This document shows positions 59,651 to 64,000 of a DNA stretch of 64,000 nucleotides, piece by piece (the first letter of the stretch is position 1; every line of letters starts with the position of its first letter). The notes under the pieces are model-generated. The model had not been told where the DNA came from and searched no databases. It saw nothing but the letters and a program-made list of their open reading frames with translations. The DNA is from Lepidurus packardi. Lineage: Eukaryota > Arthropoda > Branchiopoda > Notostraca > Triopsidae. The DNA is taken from contig JAKZAN010000007.1 of assembly GCA_023053545.1 (NCBI GenBank), positions 5,146,001 through 5,210,000 on the forward strand, given 5' to 3'. A program made the position numbers and the translations under genes.

Positions 59651-62158
59651 TTAGGAGCTTAAATAGCATACAACCACGGGATCCTGATTTTCGATCCCCG
59701 GTTCTTGCCAACCGCTTCCAATAGTTTCGGAAATCGCAATGGGATTATCTTGCATACGTTGAAAAAGGTTCGGATTCTGTCCAAGTTTGTCGCATAGTTG
59801 AAGTGCAAGGTTAGGGTCGCGAAGACTGCTCTGAAGAAATTGCGGATTGGAGTCCATTAACTGAAGCATTTGCAGGGTAGCCAGTGGATAACATTCTAGG
59901 CAAGTATAGAGATTCTGGTCACTAAGGAGCAACTGAAATAATCCGGGATTATTTCGCAGGAGAACTTGAGCCTGTGTGGCATACTCTGGGTTTTCGGCAA
60001 ACTTGATCACTCCCGGAACCACTGTTTGAGGGCTTTCTAACGCTTTGGTCATTGAATCAGGAGCTTCAAGCAGAATTTCTTTCAGCCAAGGAGAGCTGCG
60101 TAGAATCTCCAGCAGCTGTTGCAGTTGATATCGACGAGTGAAAACGCTGACAATAACACGAGGATGGAAAGCAAATTCGGGATTTTCCTGAAATAACTTC
60201 AAGTAGCTTTCAGGGTCTTGCTGGATGTTTTGAAGAAGAGTTGGGTTGTCCTGCAATTGCTGGACGAGCTGTCCAAAATAATCGGGATGTCGTGTTTGTA
60301 AACGACTCAAGATCGGCTCCAGCTGCATAGGTATTTGAATAAGTGTCCCCAATCCCGCTTGTGGTGTTTGCGAGACTTCTTGTGGGTCAAGTTGCTGAAA
60401 GTATTTCAGAAATTGCGTTTTGTCAGCACGGGGTGCCAAGTAGCAGTTGAGAAAAGGAAATAAGCCGGGTAGACTGGTTAGCATGGATTGTTGTGGTTGA
60501 AATTCTTGCAAAGTTTCGTGAGGTGTGACACCTGGTGTGAGTTTAACAGGAACTTCTTTTTGAGTAGGAAATTTGTCTGCTTTTTGTTCAGGTATGTGAT
60601 CCGGAGTTGGTGCGACACCTGCTTTAAAAGGAAATTCTTTCTGTGTAGGAGTTTGTACTTCTTTTGGCGCAGGAACGGGAATTTGCTCTTCTTTTGGCGC
60701 AGAAATTTGCTCTTCTTTTTGTGCAGGAATTTGCTCTTGTTTTGGCGCAGAACTTTGCTCTTCTTTTTGTGCAGGAATTTGCTCTTGTTTTGGCGAAGGA
60801 ATTTGCTCTTGTTTTGGCAAAGGAATTTGCTCTTGTTTTGGCGAAGGAATTTGCTCTTGTTTTGGCAAAGGAATTTGCTCTTGTTTTGGCGAAGGAATTT
60901 GCTCTTGTTTTGGCAAAGGAATTTGCTCTTGTTTTGGCGAAGGAATTTGCTCTTTTTGAGCAGGAATTTGCTCCAGTGTCTGGGCTTCAATCGGAGACTT
61001 TTCCAAGTCTTCTGGACGCAGCAGTAGCTTAGGTCGAGCCTGCTGTTTCTTTTGGATATCTTCGGGTGAAGATTTAATTGCTGTGGGGTCAGCTTCAGCT
61101 GTAGGTGAAGTCCGTTGCGCTGAAGTTTCGACGTTTATGTACTGTATAGGTCCATCGGGTGAACGCTGATTTTTGTCGTCTTTTGCCGGAGTAGCAGACG
61201 AAGGCTTACTTTTGACATCTTCAGCCTGGCTTGTAAATGAAAGCTGTTGTGCCGGGGACTTGACAGGTAAAGTTGCAACGGGTGAAGTCTGAGTTTTGGC
61301 TTTCTCCGGTTGCGATTCCTGTACTTTAATCGAAGGTTGCCTCAGAACGCTTCCTGATTGTGCTGAAGGTTTCTCCTGAGCTTGAGGCTGAGTTGGAGGC
61401 TCTGCTCGCGTTTGGGGCTTGATGATTTCTTCCAACAATACCTTGGGTAATAACAGTTTGTCTTCAGGCTGCAAATTAGGTTCTGCCACGGTTTCCTTTG
61501 GTACAAGTTGTGTTGGTACGTCTAGAAGTCCAAATAAGATTGGTGGTAGAGACTGTCCAAATAAAAGTTCTGCGTCCTTCAGGGGTAGAAAACGAGGTAC
61601 AACTTCTGGAACAAATGAAATCGATGGCTCAGGCTGAGTGCTGCTTTGCTCATTGCGATGAACTTGGAACTGACCTGACTTTGTATCCGCACCCGCTTGC
61701 TGTTCAGTTCCCTTCACAGGCTCTGAGACAGCAGAGGCGACGTCGGCTTCATTTTGCGGAACGGGCTTTGGTAATGGTTCTGGAACAGCTGAATTAACGC
61801 TTTGTCGGTTATCATTTTGTGGAGGACGAACGGCTGATTGCAGATTCTTATCCTGCTCCTGGACGTTTTTGTTGACCTCTGCAGCAGCGCGTTGGAGATT
61901 CAACTCTTGCGGATTCGATTTCTGCCTCAATTTATTCAGGAATTCAGGGTCCAATAATTGCGTACCCGCTGAAGTTAGCTGGGAGCCTGCCGGATTTCCG
62001 ACCTGTTCGTGTGGATCAGATCCGGGAAGTACAGGGGAATCCACTGCATACGCAACGACAAGGGCCAATCTCAATAACATCAGGCAGGTCACTACCTGAA
62101 AATTGAACTTTTTTTCGGTAATTTGTTTTTTAAAGTACATAGTTTTGCTTACCTTCAT
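59651..62158 (-). CDS. Secreted Q/P/K-rich repeat protein with STI1-like C-terminal half, function unknown
   Basis: Not recognised as a known family. The first exon is only ATG AAG (62153-62158). After a 57-bp intron, exon 2 is 59651-62095, giving 816 aa. Joined, the N-terminus is a good signal peptide (MKVVTCLMLLRLALVVAYA); reading through the intron would break it. Residues 20 to about 370 are Q/P/S/E-rich and probably disordered. Residues 380-440 are an alternating 8-residue array (EQIPSPKQ, EQIPLPKQ), flanked by decayed copies to about residue 480. From about residue 600 the sequence is helical, with repeated Asn-Pro or Asp-Pro turns (QDNPTLL, QQDPESY, QENPEF, NNPGLFQLL, DSNPQFL, RDPNLAL, GQNPNLF, QDNP), resembling the DP pattern of STI1/ubiquilin modules. 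Cysteines are few. It lies between pentraxins and a heat-shock gene. A structural matrix or silk-like role is possible but unproven. Confidence 0.82.
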   Translation of the reverse strand: MKVSKTMYFKKQITEKKFNFQVVTCLMLLRLALVVAYAVDSPVLPGSDPHEQVGNPAGSQLTSAGTQLLDPEFLNKLRQKSNPQELNLQRAAAEVNKNVQEQDKNLQSAVRPPQNDNRQSVNSAVPEPLPKPVPQNEADVASAVSEPVKGTEQQAGADTKSGQFQVHRNEQSSTQPEPSISFVPEVVPRFLPLKDAELLFGQSLPPILFGLLDVPTQLVPKETVAEPNLQPEDKLLLPKVLLEEIIKPQTRAEPPTQPQAQEKPSAQSGSVLRQPSIKVQESQPEKAKTQTSPVATLPVKSPAQQLSFTSQAEDVKSKPSSATPAKDDKNQRSPDGPIQYINVETSAQRTSPTAEADPTAIKSSPEDIQKKQQARPKLLLRPEDLEKSPIEAQTLEQIPAQKEQIPSPKQEQIPLPKQEQIPSPKQEQIPLPKQEQIPSPKQEQIPLPKQEQIPSPKQEQIPAQKEEQSSAPKQEQIPAQKEEQISAPKEEQIPVPAPKEVQTPTQKEFPFKAGVAPTPDHIPEQKADKFPTQKEVPVKLTPGVTPHETLQEFQPQQSMLTSLPGLFPFLNCYLAPRADKTQFLKYFQQLDPQEVSQTPQAGLGTLIQIPMQLEPILSRLQTRHPDYFGQLVQQLQDNPTLLQNIQQDPESYLKLFQENPEFAFHPRVIVSVFTRRYQLQQLLEILRSSPWLKEILLEAPDSMTKALESPQTVVPGVIKFAENPEYATQAQVLLRNNPGLFQLLLSDQNLYTCLECYPLATLQMLQLMDSNPQFLQSSLRDPNLALQLCDKLGQNPNLFQRMQDNPIAISETIGSGWQEPGIENQDPVVVCYLSS
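60664..60975 (-). repeat. 24-bp minisatellite encoding EQIPxPKQ units
   Basis: In the coding strand, 24-bp units alternate between EQIPSPKQ and EQIPLPKQ, making a 48-bp higher-order unit; seven clean copies lie at about 60780-60955. Flanking variants (EQIPAQKE, EQSSAPKQ, EQISAPKE) extend the array on the C-terminal side. Other frames are also stop-free because of the period, which explains long antisense open frames here. Confidence 0.92.
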
Positions 62159-62549
62159 GGCTTCGCGTCTTTCAGTCCACAGAGTATGAAGGCTCAGGCT
62201 AGAATGCAGACGTAGGAAAGGGTTGTCGGGTTTTTATGGTTCGCTTCCGGTAAACGCAGCAACGACGATGGTCACCCCATTTCTGAATAAAAGGAAAAAC
62301 AGGTCCCCAAGGAATGTAGCCCGTAGAGGGAGAAACTTATACAGGGTGCGGCTTACTTATCCTGACCGGTGCTTCCTGCCTGCCTTGTCTAGTTAATTAT
62401 AATTTTCATCGTTCCTTGCACTGAAACTTTCCAATTTTACATAATAATGTTTGTGTCTGATTTTGTATTGAACTATTAACTTTACAAATAAAAAAATAAG
62501 ATCACGAAGTAAGAACGATTTTAAGAATGGGGCAACAGAAGTTAGCAAA
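62159..62549. other. intergenic region, Q/P protein promoter and sHSP 3' UTR
   Basis: About 390 bp. A TATA-like element on the minus strand (CATAAAAA, around 62230-62240) lies about 75 bp above the Q/P protein ATG, a plausible core promoter distance. No gene is seen. Confidence 0.5.
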
Positions 62550-63284
62550 TTAAGCTGCTCCGCCAGTTTGCTGCTGCTGATTAGTAGGCTGCTCGCCAGT
62601 AGTAGACGGACCCAGAGCTCCAGCCGAAGGTGCAGGAGTAATAGGAATTACGCGTTCTTGCTTGCCTTCAATAGCCATCTTGGGTGCCAGCACGGTGAGC
62701 ACGCCTTCTGGAGACAACGTTGAAGTCACCTGCTCAGGATTCACGCCTTGTGGGAGAGTGTAACGACGACGGAACTCGCGAGAAACGTACCCATGACGAT
62801 CACCCCTAGAAACGAGAAAAATAATATAATTACAGAAATTTTAACATTCTGTAGCGTCTTACTTCTCTTCATGTTTGCCATGAATAATCACGTCGTTTTC
62901 GGTTGTCTTTACGGTAATCTCATTGGGCGAGAAGTGGGAAACGTCCATCAACACCTGAAAATGAACACAAAAATTAGATTCATCGTGTAACGAAAGTCTT
63001 TCTCATGCTCCTATTCTATAGTCAATTTAAGTACTTACTTGGAAAGACTTGTCGTCTTCCTTGACATTGGTCCTGGCAAGCTGTTGGTTCAACCAATTCA
63101 CGGGCCGATTCAAAAGACGCATTCCACGAGGCTCAAATACATCGTAAGGGGTCGCCAACGCGTTACCAAACGCGGCATCGGAGAAGGGATTCCACGTATC
63201 AACCGCACTTCCAAAGCCACCAAAACCTCCGAACGGATTACCGCCGAATGGATTACCACCGAATCCCCACGGAATTAATGACAT
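62550..63284 (-). CDS. Small heat-shock protein (HSP20/alpha-crystallin family)
   Basis: ATP-independent chaperone that holds unfolding proteins in a refoldable state, in large oligomers. Exons in transcription order: 63039-63284, 62863-62954, 62550-62805; total 197 aa. The N-terminal arm is Gly/Phe-rich (NPFGG repeated, then FGGFGG). The alpha-crystallin domain begins near residue 75 ([20 protein letters not shown]) and continues through [27 protein letters not shown] and [12 protein letters not shown]. The C-terminal IxI motif is IPI at residues 166-168, followed by a polar QQQQ tail. The ATG at 63284 lies 77 bp below a TATA box with a heat-shock element above it, so the longer in-frame reading from 63404 would start upstream of the promoter and is rejected. 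Confidence 0.96.
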
Positions 63285-63360
63285 TGTAGAAGTCGATGGG
63301 TAGATACGAGCACTTCGAAAACTCAAAAGCGTCTGGGTATCCCCAACAAAACCCGCTTCC

Positions 63361-63370
63361 CCTTTTATAG
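63361..63370 (-). promoter_or_regulatory. TATA box of the sHSP gene
   Basis: On the minus strand this reads CTATAAAAGG, 77 bp upstream of the chosen ATG. That places a transcription start about 30 bp downstream and leaves a short 5' UTR. Confidence 0.8.
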
Positions 63371-63381
63371 GGCTGGTGCTA

Positions 63382-63401
63382 CTTCTAGAAGCTTTGTGAA
63401 G
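63382..63401 (-). promoter_or_regulatory. heat-shock element of the sHSP gene
   Basis: Four alternating 5-bp HSF units (TTC-GAA-TTT-GAA spaced by two bases); only one unit has a mismatch. It starts 12 bp upstream of the TATA box, a classical position for strong heat induction. Confidence 0.8.
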
Positions 63402-64000
63402 CACTGTGCCAGCTAAGGGAAGTGTAACGATTGTTCTAGACTTCTTCCTCCTTCAACGTAGGTTCCGCGTGGCAATACAGCTACAATCATTCCAGCAATG
63501 CTTATACGTAAGCATCCGAAATGTTTTACTCGGCTACGGTAAACCACTGAAAACTATATAGCAATGAAAGATAAAAAGGTCCTAGTACGGAGTGGAAACA
63601 CCCGCCAACGAACAATTTTTGGAACGCTTCTCGGGAAAATAGGGCATGTGCATACTAGACTACGGCTATTTAATTCCTAGAATCCCCATTCCTAGAATTC
63701 CCTTTCATGCAGGCATGGAAGGGTTTGGCACTCCAGCAAACTTGTGCACTTTTGACAGCTATACGTCCAGGTATAGATTAGTGAGCCTTGCTTAAACTCT
63801 ATATTCTTCTAGATGTTGGACAAACGTTTTTCCACCGGATGTATTATTTTCTCGAAATTTCTGGGAAGTTTACGAAACTAGATGGTAAGTAATGTTGCAG
63901 AAGCTTGGAGTAATGTTACAGAGAGTTCGAGAAGTAACGCAATACATGTTTATAGTCGTGTAAAAAGAACTGTTCTTTTACTTTGAGAGCGTGTAAGCCT
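63402..64000. other. upstream flank of the sHSP gene to window end
   Basis: About 600 bp with heat-shock elements but no supported coding sequence. A neighbouring gene may begin beyond 64000. Confidence 0.5.
63849..63933. promoter_or_regulatory. distal heat-shock-element cluster
   Basis: A perfect three-unit HSE (TTCTCGAAATTTC) occupies 63849-63861, and a two-unit element (TTCGAGAA) lies at 63926-63933. The cluster is about 500 bp above the sHSP TATA box. It could serve this gene or another stress gene beyond the window edge. Confidence 0.5.

Noticed and set aside
60488-61032. Long plus-strand open frames over the Q/P protein gene (including a repetitive LLLFWRRN-type frame)
   Set aside because: They are antisense shadows of the 24-bp coding repeat, whose period keeps all frames open. 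The minus-strand frame has the signal peptide and continuous 816-aa reading.
63285-63404. N-terminal extension of the sHSP starting at 63404
   Set aside because: It would begin upstream of the TATA box and inside the heat-shock element, so it cannot be in the mRNA from that promoter.
1-64000. tRNA, rRNA, CRISPR, retroviral or bacterial operon features
   Set aside because: I scanned by eye for tRNA B-box-like motifs, repeat-spacer arrays, LTRs and reverse transcriptase motifs and found none convincing. A tRNAscan and RepeatMasker run would settle this.

Overview
This is eukaryotic nuclear DNA from an invertebrate animal. The genes are split by GT-AG introns, many only about 50-65 bp long. The products are typically metazoan: a secretin-family neuropeptide receptor, chondroitin polymerizing factor, ELYS, sterol O-acyltransferase and pentraxins. 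The arthropod-like cytochrome c and the CRH/DH44-type receptor suggest an ecdysozoan, possibly a tardigrade or other panarthropod, but that placement is inference. No rRNA, tRNA, CRISPR array or intact transposon was recognised. Gene models were rebuilt by hand by following reading frame and splice sites; every model stays open with matching intron phases.

Layout. 1-6136 holds no supported gene. 6137-20171 (+) is one large ten-exon class B GPCR gene with long introns that carry repeats, including a perfect 40-bp palindrome and an AT-rich inverted repeat. From 22 kb the DNA becomes gene-dense: AGTRAP-like (-, 22022-22869), CHPF (+, 23597-26184), NDUFS1 (-, 26415-29265), EEF1B2 (+, 29691-30827), CNOT9 (+, 31489-32612), POLR1B (+, 33047-37823), cytochrome c (-, 38004-38407) and ELYS/AHCTF1 (+, 39207-48051). 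After these come two tandem sterol O-acyltransferase genes (+, 49769-52137 and 53501-55899), two tandem pentraxin-like genes (-, 56260-57193 and 58185-59175), a secreted repeat-rich Q/P protein of unknown function (-, 59651-62158) and a small heat-shock protein with its heat-shock promoter (-, 62550-63284).

The middle block (NDUFS1, EEF1B2, CNOT9, POLR1B, cytochrome c, ELYS) is housekeeping: respiration, translation, mRNA turnover, rRNA transcription and nuclear pore assembly. Two pairs are divergent with short shared upstream regions (NDUFS1/EEF1B2 and cytochrome c/ELYS) and two are convergent with short gaps (CHPF/NDUFS1 and POLR1B/cytochrome c). The right end is a cluster of lineage-specific duplications and secreted or stress-related proteins. 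No pathway links its members; the common theme is local tandem duplication.

Most notable points: a secreted protein combining a 24-bp minisatellite-coded repeat with an STI1-like C-terminal half; two GC-AG introns placed by protein conservation; a cryptic last exon giving the receptor a second C-terminus; a recent 225-bp coding duplication in ELYS; and heat-shock elements both next to and about 0.5 kb upstream of the sHSP.
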